64,000 nucleotides of DNA from an uncultured Thermoanaerobaculia bacterium (GCA_951813015.1 CATOTG010000006.1:310001-374000); one strand, 5' to 3'. Shown: positions 15,523-26,018, counted from the stretch's first letter. The notes: generated from the letters alone by a model not told the origin. Translations and numbers: made by a program.

Positions 15523-18108
15523 TCACCAGCGGTAGTTCAACCGCACGTAGTAGTACCCGCCGCTCAGCCCCCATGGCGTGACCGGGCTGTACCGCGAACC
15601 CAGAACGTCGACCAGCGGCCCGGGCGCCGACGCCATCACGTCGAACATGTTCTGCGCGCCGACCGCCAGGGTCGTGTCTGCGGCGACCGGGATGCTGGCT
15701 TCGAAGTCGACGATGTAGGCGGTGTCCTGCACCGGCGGGGCCGAGTCCACCCACAGCCGCGTGTAGTAGTAGTCGATCCAGGAGCCGTAGTAGCTCAGCC
15801 GCCCCAGCAGGTTGACCGGTCCGACCTGCTGGCCGACCGCGAAGTTCCAGCGCAGGCGGGGCACGCCGCGCTTGATGGAGAGTACGTCCGCCGGGCTCAG
15901 CAGGGCGGCGTCCTTCGTGACCTCGGTGTCGGTGTAGTTCAGGGTGAAACTGAACTCCGTGTCGCCGTCCAGGGCGACCGGAATCCAGGTCGAGACGAGG
16001 TCGATTCCCCGGGTCCGGGTCGAGAAGTCGTTGATGAAGAAGCGGAAGAACGACAGGTTCCGCGCCGAGGTGATGCCCTGGGAGAGCAGCAGCTCGCGCT
16101 CGTGCTCGGTCAGCGTGATGACCTGCGACAGCGACAGCCGGTCGTCGATGTCGACGTGGAACAGGTCGGCGGTCAGCGTGAACGGGCCGGTGTCGATCAC
16201 CAGGCCGGCCGTCGCGTGGACGGACTGCTCGGGTTCGAGCGGCTTGCCTCCGCGCAGTTCCGCCGCCACGAAGGTGGACGGCACAGTGGCGCTGTCGACG
16301 AGTTCAAGGGTCACCGGATCGATCGTCGTCTGCACGTTGAGCGCGTTCTGCTGCCCGGGCGTCGGCGCGCGGAAGCCGGTGCTGACTCCGCCGCGGACCG
16401 CGGCGGTATCGCTCAGCGCGCGGCGGAACGACAGCTTGCCGTTCGTCGTGTTGCCGAAGACGTCGTAGTCCTCGACCCTGACGGCAGCGCCCAGGCCCCA
16501 GCGGTCGTCTTCTCCGTGCAGCTCGACATCGCCGTAGACGGCGACGTTGTCGCGGCTCCACGTCCCGGCCGTGTAGTCGGGGAATCCGGGGAAACCGTTC
16601 GAGGCGGGAATGAAGCCCTGTTCCGCGTAGGGGCCGACCTCCCAGGACGGCCGCCCGCCGGCGCCGATCGCAAAACTCTCGTCCCGCCACTCGGCGCCGG
16701 CCGCGACGCTGACCCGGTGGGACACGGAGTACGAGATGTCGAAGTTCAGGTTGACGTCTTCCTGCTCGTACAGACCGGGGTCGAAGTCGCGCGGCGTGTC
16801 CGGGCCGAGCGACGCGTTCACGCTGTTCCGGAAGAAGAAGTCGGACTCGTGCGAGCCGAAGCTGGCCGAGAGATCCCAGGCGAAGCCGCTGTCGAACTCC
16901 TTGCGCAGCCCCGCGGCGATCGAGCTGTCGCTCACGATGCCGCCGAACTGCGGGGTGAAGCCGCCCGGCGCGATTTCCTGGAAGGAGAAGCAGTTCGGGT
17001 CGGCGAACACCTGGGCGAGGGCGTCCGGGTCGGGCACGTTGTCCGTCACCGTGACGACGGGACAGTTCGCCGAGCCGGCGCCCTGCGCCCGCAGGACGTC
17101 GCCGATCAGCAGGGTCTGGCCGCCGTCGAGGCTGTAGATGCTCTGGCGCGAGTTCGGATTCCGGAAGAAGAAGCCCTCGGTCATCGTCTTCTCGGCGTAG
17201 TTCGCGAAGCCGTAGAACTCGAGGCCGCCGCCGGAACGGCTGCCTATGTTGGCGAACAGCTTCACGTCGTCGTCGACCGCCGGGTTGCCCCAGATCTGCG
17301 CCGGCTGGGCGACGTTGTGGTTGCCGGCGGCGATCAGAGCCGCCGCGTCCTGACGCTGAACGCTGCGGTCGGTCGGGTCGGCGCCGCCGTATTCGAAGCT
17401 CAGGTTGGCGAAGCCGTTCGCGCCCATGGGCAAGCCGAAGTTGCCGGCGACGCTGTAGCCCTCGCCGTCGCCGCGGATGTAGCTGCCGCTGTTCAGCTCG
17501 ATGGCGCCGCCGGAGGCGTCGTCCTTGAGCAGGAAGTTGATCACGCCCGCGATCGCGTCCGAGCCGTACTGCGCCGACGCGCCGTCGCGCAGCACTTCAA
17601 CCCGTTGCAGGGCGATCGCCGGAATCGTCGAGATGTCGGGCCCCTGCGCCCCGTCCGTCACGCCGCCGAACCAGGCGACGACCGACGACCGGTGCCGCCG
17701 CTTGCCGTTGACCAGAATCAGCGTGTGATCGTGCGCCAGGTTGCGCAGGCTCATCGGCCGCACCAGGGTCGCCGCGTCGCTGATCGGATGGGTCGCGACG
17801 TTCAGGGAGGGGATCAGGTTCCGCAACTGGTAGTCCAGCGTCGTCGCGCCCTGGCGCGTGATGTCCTCGACCGGAATCGCGTCGATGGGAACCTGGGACT
17901 CGGTGACGGAGCGGGGGTGCGACCGGCTGCCGAGGACGACGATCTGCTCGTCGAAGTGAGCGTGCTCACCGGCCTCCTCGGCGACCTCGGACTCGTGGTC
18001 GTGGTCGTGGTCGTCTTCCTCCTGAGCCGCACCGGCGGTCGGCGCGAGCAGGATGATCACGGTGGCCGCCGCCGCGGCCAGGAACGGGCGCCTCGTCATC
18101 CAGGTCAT
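15523..18108 (-). CDS. TonB-dependent outer-membrane receptor with His/Asp-rich N-terminus
   Basis: An 861-residue protein. ATG 18108 has GGAGA 7 nt upstream. A signal peptide (FLAAAAATVIILLAPTAGAA) is followed by a metal-binding-like stretch EEDDHDHDHESEVAEEAGEH, then a plug domain (DEQIVVLGSRSHPRSVTESQ, RHRSSVVAW, DGASAQYGSDAIAGVINFLL) and a long barrel ending in the aromatic C-terminus RLNYRW needed for outer-membrane insertion. The His/Asp cluster suggests a zinc or other metal ligand site, as in some zinc receptors; this is inference. The gene stands alone, with repeat family B on both sides. Confidence 0.92.
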   Translation of the reverse strand: MTWMTRRPFLAAAAATVIILLAPTAGAAQEEDDHDHDHESEVAEEAGEHAHFDEQIVVLGSRSHPRSVTESQVPIDAIPVEDITRQGATTLDYQLRNLIPSLNVATHPISDAATLVRPMSLRNLAHDHTLILVNGKRRHRSSVVAWFGGVTDGAQGPDISTIPAIALQRVEVLRDGASAQYGSDAIAGVINFLLKDDASGGAIELNSGSYIRGDGEGYSVAGNFGLPMGANGFANLSFEYGGADPTDRSVQRQDAAALIAAGNHNVAQPAQIWGNPAVDDDVKLFANIGSRSGGGLEFYGFANYAEKTMTEGFFFRNPNSRQSIYSLDGGQTLLIGDVLRAQGAGSANCPVVTVTDNVPDPDALAQVFADPNCFSFQEIAPGGFTPQFGGIVSDSSIAAGLRKEFDSGFAWDLSASFGSHESDFFFRNSVNASLGPDTPRDFDPGLYEQEDVNLNFDISYSVSHRVSVAAGAEWRDESFAIGAGGRPSWEVGPYAEQGFIPASNGFPGFPDYTAGTWSRDNVAVYGDVELHGEDDRWGLGAAVRVEDYDVFGNTTNGKLSFRRALSDTAAVRGGVSTGFRAPTPGQQNALNVQTTIDPVTLELVDSATVPSTFVAAELRGGKPLEPEQSVHATAGLVIDTGPFTLTADLFHVDIDDRLSLSQVITLTEHERELLLSQGITSARNLSFFRFFINDFSTRTRGIDLVSTWIPVALDGDTEFSFTLNYTDTEVTKDAALLSPADVLSIKRGVPRLRWNFAVGQQVGPVNLLGRLSYYGSWIDYYYTRLWVDSAPPVQDTAYIVDFEASIPVAADTTLAVGAQNMFDVMASAPGPLVDVLGSRYSPVTPWGLSGGYYYVRLNYRW

Positions 18109-18237
18109 CGATGCGTCTCCTTCGCATTCATGATGACCGCGCTACCACGAATACCCGCAACACTGCAGGGGCTTGCCAGTCGACCAGGCAGTGGCGGCGA
18201 TCTCATCAGATCCGGTCGGGGATCATAGCGACTACTG

Positions 18238-18399
18238 AGTGCGCCGGCCTTCTGGCCGGCGTGGAGCGCGCAGCCGCGAAGCGGCGCGCACGAGCCTTGT
18301 CATCCAAATGGCTGTCCCGCCAGATCGGCGCCGGCCGTTGGGCCGGCGCGTCATTTGGCCGCCTTCGCCGGCAGCCGGCGCACCCGGTGTGGGGCCCCG
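18238..18399 (+). repeat. Dispersed palindromic repeat family B, copy 3
   Basis: GCGCCGGCCTTCTGGCCGGC hairpin, GCGCGCAGCCGCGAAGCGGC, CACGAGCCTTGTCATCCA, a second hairpin GCGCCGGCCGTTGGGCCGGC, then TTGGCCGCCTTCGCCGGCAG and GCGCACCCGGTGTGGGGC. It occupies the gap between the start of the TonB receptor and the end of yejF and is aligned with 13566-13742. Confidence 0.8.
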
Positions 18400-18421
18400 C
18401 GCGGCTTGCCGGCGCAATCGG

Positions 18422-20020
<1,599 letters not shown>

Positions 20021-20040
20021 GGGCTAGCGGCAGAGGCCCG

Positions 20041-20150
20041 GAAGCCGGCCGGAACGCGGGTCGCGCCTGGCGCGACCCGTGAGACAGTCCGTGCGCCCGT
20101 CATCGTGCCCACGGATGGCAGGCGGGCGCACCCAGTCCGGAGACCGCAAC
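20041..20150 (+). repeat. Structured repeat family A, copy 1
   Basis: Begins GAAGCCGGCCGGAACGCGGG. The first hairpin has arms GGGTCGCGC (20058-20066) and GCGCGACCC (20070-20078); next come GTGAGACAGTCC and a second, imperfect hairpin CCGTGCGCCCG-TCAT-CGTGCCCACGG, then GCGCACCCAGTC. It is one two-hairpin unit in the yejE-yejF intergenic gap. Confidence 0.85.
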
Positions 20151-20174
20151 GCCCAGTCTGTGTCGATGCAGTCA

Positions 20175-21413
20175 TCAGGTGCGGCGCGGGTCGAAGGCGT
20201 CGCGGAGCGCTTCGCCGATGAAGATGACGAGCGTCAGCAGCGTTGCCAGCGTGAAGAAGGAGACGAGCCCCAGCCAGGGAGCGTGCAAGTTCATCCGCCC
20301 CTGGGCGAGGAGCCGGCCGAGGGAGGGCGAGTCGGCCGGCAGGCCGAAGCCGAGGAAGTCGAGCGAGGTGAGCAGGGTGATCGACCCGGTCAGGATGAAG
20401 GGCAGGAAGGTCAGCGTGGCGACCATCGCGTTGGGCAGCACGTGGCGGCGGACGATCGTGCGGTCTCCCACCCCCAGAGCGCGTGCCGCGGTCACGTACT
20501 GGAAGTTGCGCGCCCGCAGCACCTCGGCCCGGACAACGCCCACGAGCGCCATCCAACTGAAGGCCACGAGGATGCCCAGAAGCCAGAACACGTTCGATTC
20601 CACGATGCTGGAGAGGATGATCAGCACGAAGAGCACCGGCAGGCCGGCCCAGATCTCGATCAGGCGCTGGCCGAAGAGGTCCACCTTGCCGCCCAGGTAG
20701 CCTTGGACCGCGCCCGCCAGCACCCCGATGATCGAGCTGAGCGCGGTAAGCACCAGCCCGAACAGGAAGGAGAGCCGGGTCCCGTAGATCAGGCCCGCGA
20801 GCACGTCCTTGCCGACGTCGTCCGTGCCCAGCCAATGCCGTGCGGACGGCGGCCAGGGGGCCGGACCCGGCAGCTCGTAGTCGATCGTGTCGTGGGCGTA
20901 GGGAATCGGCGGCCAGATCATCCAGCCGCCGCTGCCGCGAATCAGCTCCTGGACGAACTGCTCCCGGTAGTCGGCCTCCGTCTCGAACACGCCGCCGAAC
21001 TCGGTCTCCGCGTACGTCGCGACGATGGGGAAGTAGAACCGCCCCTGGTGACGGACGACCAGGGGTTCGTCGTTGGCGAGGACCTCCGCGAACAGCGTGG
21101 CGCCGAAGATCACGAGGAAGATCCGAAGCGACCAATAGCCCCTGCGGTTTGCCTTGAACGCGGCCCATCGCCTCTGCCCAAGAGTGGGCGGTTCCGCGCC
21201 CGCCGGGACTGGGTGCGCCGGCCGTTGCGCGCGCCTTCTGGCCCGCGTTCCGGCCTCCGGGACTGGGTGCGCCGGCCTGCCTTCGGTGCGCCCGATGACG
21301 GGCGCACCGACTGGTTCACGGGTCCCGCCAGGCGCGACCCGGGTTCTGGCCGGCTTCCGGCGCGAAGCGCCGTCCTCCGGGACGTCTTCCGCGCTGCGGC
21401 CGAGGTCGCTCAA
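20175..21413 (-). CDS. yejE: YejE-type ABC transporter permease with repeat-encoded N-terminal extension
   Basis: The conserved body begins RRWAAFKANRRGYWSLRIFL and continues FAEVLANDEPLVVRHQGRFY, RHWLGTDDVGKDVLAGLIYG, VGVVRAEVLRARNFQYVTAA and the ending EALRDAFDP. This is a strong match to YejE, with the binding-protein-dependent permease EAA-type loop. No ATG, GTG or TTG lies in frame close to that body. The only good start is TTG at 21413, overlapping the yejB stop (TTGA). This gives 412 residues against ~340 in E. coli; the extra ~70 N-terminal residues are translated from the structured repeat at 21203-21375. The protein is expected in the inner membrane with YejB. Confidence 0.88.
   Translation of the reverse strand: MSDLGRSAEDVPEDGASRRKPARTRVAPGGTREPVGAPVIGRTEGRPAHPVPEAGTRARRRAQRPAHPVPAGAEPPTLGQRRWAAFKANRRGYWSLRIFLVIFGATLFAEVLANDEPLVVRHQGRFYFPIVATYAETEFGGVFETEADYREQFVQELIRGSGGWMIWPPIPYAHDTIDYELPGPAPWPPSARHWLGTDDVGKDVLAGLIYGTRLSFLFGLVLTALSSIIGVLAGAVQGYLGGKVDLFGQRLIEIWAGLPVLFVLIILSSIVESNVFWLLGILVAFSWMALVGVVRAEVLRARNFQYVTAARALGVGDRTIVRRHVLPNAMVATLTFLPFILTGSITLLTSLDFLGFGLPADSPSLGRLLAQGRMNLHAPWLGLVSFFTLATLLTLVIFIGEALRDAFDPRRT
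21203..21375 (-). repeat. Structured repeat family A, copy 2, inside the yejE coding sequence
   Basis: Read on the minus strand: GGAAGCCGGCCAGAACCCGG, an imperfect first hairpin (GGGTCGCGC with GCGGGACCC-like pairing), GTGAACCAGT, a perfect second hairpin GGTGCGCCCG-TCAT-CGGGCGCACC, then GCCGGCGCACCCAGTCC, which appears twice more. The frame stays open through the element and encodes KPARTRVAPGGTREPV and RPAHPV twice. Confidence 0.85.
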
Positions 21414-22483
21414 ACCTCTCGGCTCTCGAAGTCGATCCGCGGATCCGTCAGCGTGTACGTGATGTCCGTCAGAAGCTGCAGCACCAGCGCCAGCAGGGTC
21501 GAGATGTAGAGGGTCCCGAAGATGATCGGGTAGTCGCGGGTCACGATCGCCTCGAAGCCCAGGAGCCCCAGACCGTCGAGCGAAAAGATGATCTCGGCCA
21601 GGAGCACGCCGGTGAACAGCGCGCCGACGAGAGCCCGCGGGAAGCCCGCGATGACGATCAACATCGCATTGCGGAAGACGTGGCCGTAGAGCACGCGCTG
21701 CGTCTTCAGCCCCTTCGCCTTCGCCGTCAGCACGTACTGCTTGTGGATCTCGTCGAGGAACGAGTTCTTCGTCAGCATGGTGAGCGTGGCGAAGCTCCCC
21801 GCCACGAGGGCCGTGATCGGCAGCGCCAGGTGCCAGAAGTAGTCCTTCACCTGGGCCCACAGTCCCAGATCGCCGAAGTCGTCGGACACCAGGCCGCGCA
21901 GCGGGAAGTACTCGATCATCCCGCCACGCGCGAAGAGCACGATCAGCAGAACGGCAAGGATGAACGCCGGGATCGCATAGCCCACCAGGATCACCACGCT
22001 CGTCCAGATGTCGAAGCGGGAACCGTCGGCGGTCGCCTTGCGGATGCCGAGCGGTATCGACACGGAGTAGACGATGAGCAGGGTCCAGAGCCCAAGGGAC
22101 ATCGACACCGGCAGCCGATCGAAGATGAGGTCGATCACCGGCACATCCTGGTAGAAGCTCTCGCCGAGGTCGAAGCGCAGGTAGTCACGCAGCATGATGA
22201 GAAAGCGAACATGCGCGGGCTTGTCGAAGCCGAACTGCCGCTCCAACTCCTCGATCAGCGCCGGGTCGATGCCGCCGGTCGCGGAGAGCTCGGTCTCCAG
22301 GGTCGCGCCCGCCCCGCCGCCCAGCACGCCGACTCCCGCGTCGAGGCTGGTTCCCTGCAGGCGAGCGATCGCCTGATCCACCGGTCCGCCGGGCGCCGCC
22401 TGGATGATGACGAAGTTGACGAACAGCACGCCGACCAGAGTCGGCGCCATGAGGAGAATCCGGCGCAGGACGTAGAGGAGCAT
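21410..22483 (-). CDS. yejB: YejB-type ABC transporter permease
   Basis: A 357-residue permease. It has an N-terminal helix LLYVLRRILLMAPTLVGVLF, the family-typical large loop with FGFDKPAHVRFLIMLRDYLR and GESFYQDVPV, then helices and the EAA-type motif around VLTAKAKGLKTQRVLYGHVF, ending TDPRIDFESREV. It follows YejB closely in length and motifs. ATG 22483 is followed downstream by yejE with a TTGA overlap. Its own upstream partner yejA is about 8.6 kb away because a block carrying phd/PIN and zorABCD lies between them. Confidence 0.93.
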   Translation of the reverse strand: MLLYVLRRILLMAPTLVGVLFVNFVIIQAAPGGPVDQAIARLQGTSLDAGVGVLGGGAGATLETELSATGGIDPALIEELERQFGFDKPAHVRFLIMLRDYLRFDLGESFYQDVPVIDLIFDRLPVSMSLGLWTLLIVYSVSIPLGIRKATADGSRFDIWTSVVILVGYAIPAFILAVLLIVLFARGGMIEYFPLRGLVSDDFGDLGLWAQVKDYFWHLALPITALVAGSFATLTMLTKNSFLDEIHKQYVLTAKAKGLKTQRVLYGHVFRNAMLIVIAGFPRALVGALFTGVLLAEIIFSLDGLGLLGFEAIVTRDYPIIFGTLYISTLLALVLQLLTDITYTLTDPRIDFESREV

Positions 22484-22687
22484 GGGAGGACGCGGTTCGT
22501 CTATTCGACCACAGACGACCCCGGACGCCGTGAGGTTGCGCTGCCCCTCTGCGAACCCCGCACCAAACCGGGTACTTGACCAGGTGTCGTCCGGGGCCTA
22601 CTCCCGTTCGGGTTCGGATCAGAGGGGGATTCGGCTTGGAGATCCGAGAATCCCGGGACGAACAGCGAACAAACCGATTCGAGTAAC
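22484..22687. other. Divergent intergenic region between yejB and the Phd-like gene
   Basis: A 204-bp gap. It holds an interrupted inverted repeat CCCCGGACG (22519-22527) / CGTCCGGGG (22588-22596) and no gene. It is the left edge of the Zorya-bearing block. Confidence 0.5.
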
Positions 22688-22930
22688 ATGACCCGCTACG
22701 TGAAGATCGGCGAAGCTAGGACGCACCTCTCAGCGCTGCTCGCGGAGGTGGAAGCGGGTGAGGATCTGGTCCTTTGTCGCGGCGCAACGCCGATTGCCCA
22801 TGTGACGCCGATCTTCGACGGACGGGAGCACGCCGCCCTGTGCGGGACGCTGCGTCGGGAACGGGCGAAACAGTGCGCGGTGACGACATCGGAACTCCTT
22901 TCCTGGCGCCACGAAGGACACACGCGCTGA
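22688..22930 (+). CDS. Phd/YefM-family antitoxin
   Basis: An 80-residue protein with the Phd fold signature KIGEARTHLSALLAEVEAGE, then DLVLCRGATPIAHVTPI. The C-terminal tail would bind a PIN toxin. Its stop overlaps the ATG of the following PIN gene (TGATG). It sits at the left end of the block carrying the Zorya genes. Confidence 0.88.
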   Translation: MTRYVKIGEARTHLSALLAEVEAGEDLVLCRGATPIAHVTPIFDGREHAALCGTLRRERAKQCAVTTSELLSWRHEGHTR

Positions 22931-23375
22931 TGGCATTCGTTCCCGACGCTTCGGTGGCGGTTGCCTGGGTGCTGCCGGACGAGGAAGCCACGCTGGCCGA
23001 TCTGGCATCGGACCGTCTGGGCAACGACACGGCGAAGGTACCGGACGTGTTCTGGCACGAGCCGCGAAATTTGCTGTTGTCCGCCGAACGGCGTGGCCGG
23101 ATCGACAACCGCCACGCCGACCTTCCCATGGCACGGCTGCGCCGGCTGCCAATCCACTGCCCCGGCGAAGCGGAAGACCGTCACGTCATGGCGCTGGCGC
23201 GAGACCACCGCCTGACGGCCTACCCGCGAGCTACCTGGCGCTGGCGATCCGCGAGGGCTGCGCTCTGGCCAGCCTGGACCGGCGCTTGACCGAAGCGGCC
23301 GGCGCCGAAGGCGTGGAGACGCTCACCCAGGCTGGCTGCCAGGAGTTCAGTCGGCCTGCCCGCGGTCGATCGTGA
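22930..23375 (+). pseudogene. PIN-domain toxin gene with a frameshift
   Basis: ATG 22930 opens MAFVPDASVAVAWVLPDEEA, a PIN start with the first catalytic Asp, and continues to RDHRLTAY. After the Tyr codon at 23221-23223 the expected sequence (ASYLALAIREGCALASLDRR) continues in a different frame from 23226 up to the TGA at 23373-23375. One base is missing between the codons for Y and A. As read, the protein ends early (120 residues, stop 23289) and loses the last catalytic Asp (SLDRR), so the toxin is probably inactive. A sequencing or assembly error would look the same. Confidence 0.8.
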
Positions 23376-23382
23376 GACAGCG

Positions 23383-25116
23383 GTGTCGCTGAGCAACCTG
23401 GCCGACTTCGTTCTCGCCTGGCCGTTCGTCCTCCTCTACTGCTTGTCGATCGTCGCCTTCTTCGGCAGGCAGTGGTGGAGGCTCACAGCGGGGGCGCGGG
23501 CAGTTGGCAGCGATCTCCGGCGCCTGACCGAACAACTCGGCGACATCGACGGCCAGCAGGGTTTCGTCGCGAAGTTCGAGGAATACAACGCCAAGGCCGA
23601 GCAGGCCTTCGGTCTGACCTGGACCGAGTTCGTCGAGACCCTGGTCATGCCGGTGCCGGACTCGGGAGATCCGATCCGCAACACAGGGGATGTCTCCGGG
23701 TACTTGAACGAGACCACGATCGTCGCACCGCGGGTATCGCTGGCCTTCTACCAGTCTGTGCCGAATCTGCTTACGGGCTTCGGCATCCTCGGTACCTTCA
23801 TCGGCCTGTCGTTTGGAGTCGGCGCGGCGGCGGGCGGTGTCGCTTCCGGCGATCCGGACCAGATGACCGCAGCGCTGAGGGAACTCCTCCAAGGCGCGTC
23901 GCTCGCGTTCTTCACCTCGATCGCCGGTGTGGCAACGTCCATTGGATTCGTCTTCGCCCACCGCAGATCGACCCGCACTCTCCAGCAGGCGCTGGACGCC
24001 TGGGTCGGCGCGATCGAGAAGCGCCTTGAGCGGGTCACACCAGCTGGCGTAGCCCTGGAACAGCTAAAGCAACAGAGCCGCACCGCAAGACAGGTTGCGC
24101 GGTTCAACACCGACCTGGCCATCACCTTGGGGCAGGCCCTCGAGGAGAAAGTCGCCGGGCGGCTCTCGCCACTGCTCGAGAAGCTGGTGGATGCCGTGGG
24201 AGAACTTCGAACCGACCGCTCGACCGACGCCGCGAAGTTGATGGAAGTGGCGACCAACAGCTTCACGGAGGTCATGGAAGCCAAGTCCGGCGACAAGTTC
24301 GACCAGATGTCCACCGTGCTGGAGGACCTGAACCGCACCCTGGCAGATTCCTCCGAGCACCTCAAGAAGTCCCAGAAGGAGGTCGGCGAAGCCCTCGCTA
24401 CGGTGGTTGATTCGGTGGCGCAGGGGGCCGCGGCAACGGCGAAGGAGCTACGCCAATCAGCGGCCGAGTCTGCGGAACAGGTGCGCAACGCGAACCGCGA
24501 AACGGCAGCGGAACTGCAAGCCAACGTGGACCGGGCCGCTGCGAAAATGGCCGCGGCGGCCGATGAGGTGTCGATCAAGGTTGCGGACTCGGGTCACGGG
24601 CTCGAGTCAGCGACGCAGAACCTCCTCCTTTCCACACAGCAAAGCCGCGAACTGCTGGATGCCATGGGGGCGGTGATCGACCAGCTGAACACGGTCGGGG
24701 GCACGATCAAGGAGACCGAGCAGTCGATGGGGGGTGCGGCGGCCAGGATGGACAAAGCCGCCGACACGATTCGGCAATCCAGCGACCGGGTAGCCTCCGC
24801 GCTGAAGAGCACACATGGACTCGTGCAGCAGGTGGACGAAATGGTGGGCGCATTGGGCGAATACCAGGAGTTCGCGTCGGCCTCCTGGACGTCGTACCAG
24901 ACGCGATTCGAGGGGATCGACGCGTCGCTCGCCAAGGTCTTCGAGAACCTGGACGGGGCTCTCACTGGCTACTGCAACCTCGTGCAGGAATTCGCCAGCC
25001 AACTGGACGGCACCACCTCGAACACGATCCAGAGCCTGGCAAGCGCCACGAGTGGTCTCAACGAGTCGATCGAGGAACTGGTCGAGGTGATGGACGAGCG
25101 GAACGGGAAACCATGA
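23383..25116 (+). CDS. zorA: Zorya system ZorA, MotA/ExbB-like inner-membrane motor protein
   Basis: A 577-residue protein with GTG start 23383, 7 bp after the PIN remnant. A first membrane helix (FVLAWPFVLLYCLSIVAFFG) is followed by the MotA/TolQ/ExbB core with NLLTGFGILGTFIGLSFGVG and a second helix AFFTSIAGVATSIGFVFA. The C-terminal two-thirds (about residues 200-570) are a long cytoplasmic coiled-coil tail rich in A, E and Q, as in ZorA. ZorA pentamers with ZorB form a proton-driven motor that senses phage infection. It overlaps zorB by 4 bp (ATGA). Confidence 0.93.
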   Translation: MSLSNLADFVLAWPFVLLYCLSIVAFFGRQWWRLTAGARAVGSDLRRLTEQLGDIDGQQGFVAKFEEYNAKAEQAFGLTWTEFVETLVMPVPDSGDPIRNTGDVSGYLNETTIVAPRVSLAFYQSVPNLLTGFGILGTFIGLSFGVGAAAGGVASGDPDQMTAALRELLQGASLAFFTSIAGVATSIGFVFAHRRSTRTLQQALDAWVGAIEKRLERVTPAGVALEQLKQQSRTARQVARFNTDLAITLGQALEEKVAGRLSPLLEKLVDAVGELRTDRSTDAAKLMEVATNSFTEVMEAKSGDKFDQMSTVLEDLNRTLADSSEHLKKSQKEVGEALATVVDSVAQGAAATAKELRQSAAESAEQVRNANRETAAELQANVDRAAAKMAAAADEVSIKVADSGHGLESATQNLLLSTQQSRELLDAMGAVIDQLNTVGGTIKETEQSMGGAAARMDKAADTIRQSSDRVASALKSTHGLVQQVDEMVGALGEYQEFASASWTSYQTRFEGIDASLAKVFENLDGALTGYCNLVQEFASQLDGTTSNTIQSLASATSGLNESIEELVEVMDERNGKP

Positions 25117-26018
25117 GCAGTGGCAGATCTGGACGATCCCCAGCAGCTACCGGACAGAGTTACCTGGCCACGGTCAGCGACCTCGTATCCGCCCTGATCT
25201 TCGTGTTCATCATCATGCTGGCGGTGTTCGCGTATCAACTCGCCAACGTGACCGAGGAGCAGGAGAGCGTCACCGAGGAACTGACCGCTGGCCGCGAGAC
25301 GCGAGACCAAATCCTCGAGGCGATTGCGAACCGCCTCATGGACGCAGGAATCCGCGTGGAAGTGCTGGGCGAGCAGGGGGTCCTGAGACTGTCGGACAAC
25401 GCGATCAACTTCCCCTCCGGCGGCGAGACGCCGATCACCGAACACGTCGGGCACGTCGGCATCCTGGCTCAGGCCATCGCCGAAATCGTGCCCTGCTACG
25501 TGTCACCGGACCGTGCCGCATCGGCTGCCGGACCAGCCCCGGCGCTCGCGCCAGCCGCAGGCGGAAACCAGCCCGACCCGGCCCCAACGGATGGTGAAGC
25601 CCCGGCCTGGTGCACGGCCCGACCGCCTGCCGCGGTCCATGAGTGCCAGGAACGCCGCCATCCGTGGCTGCTCGAGACGCTGTTGATCGAGGGTCATACG
25701 GACGATGTGCCGGTCGCCGCCGGACGCCGTTTTCGCGACAATCTCGAACTCTCCTCGATGCGGGCGGCGACCGTGCACCGCATGATCACCGCCTGCGAGC
25801 CGAGAGTCGCGCGACTGCGGAACACCCAGGATCACCCCATCCTGTCCACCAGCGGCTACGGCAACACCCGGCCGGCGAGCCTGGATCCGGTCAGGTTCCA
25901 CGAAAATCGTCGGATCGATCTGCGCTTTCTGCTCGAACCTCCCGAAGGTGTCTTCGCCCGGAACCAGGTCGAGGTGGCACGGGAACTCCGCCAGCGAATG
26001 GGCGCCGGACCCCGATGA
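25113..26018 (+). CDS. zorB: Zorya system ZorB, MotB/OmpA-like stator subunit
   Basis: A 301-residue protein. One N-terminal membrane helix carries the conserved Asp at its start (SDLVSALIFVFIIMLAVFAY), the residue that takes part in ion flow in MotB/ZorB. A C-terminal OmpA-like peptidoglycan-binding domain follows: LLIEGHTDDVPV, NLELSSMRAATV, SGYGNTRPAS and ENRRIDLRF. A Pro/Ala-rich loop (about residues 130-165) is a local insertion. It is coupled to both neighbours by ATGA overlaps. Confidence 0.93.
   Translation: MSSGRSGRSPAATGQSYLATVSDLVSALIFVFIIMLAVFAYQLANVTEEQESVTEELTAGRETRDQILEAIANRLMDAGIRVEVLGEQGVLRLSDNAINFPSGGETPITEHVGHVGILAQAIAEIVPCYVSPDRAASAAGPAPALAPAAGGNQPDPAPTDGEAPAWCTARPPAAVHECQERRHPWLLETLLIEGHTDDVPVAAGRRFRDNLELSSMRAATVHRMITACEPRVARLRNTQDHPILSTSGYGNTRPASLDPVRFHENRRIDLRFLLEPPEGVFARNQVEVARELRQRMGAGPR

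Noticed and set aside
16102..18228. Long plus-strand frame opposite the TonB receptor
   Set aside because: Antisense artefact: rich in A/R/V/E/D/H without domains; the receptor on the minus strand has signal, plug, barrel and aromatic terminus.
20041..20150. Family A element as an intrinsic terminator between yejE and yejF
   Set aside because: Strong hairpins but no T run, and the operon continues beyond it; identical elements lie inside coding frames, so termination is not its general role.
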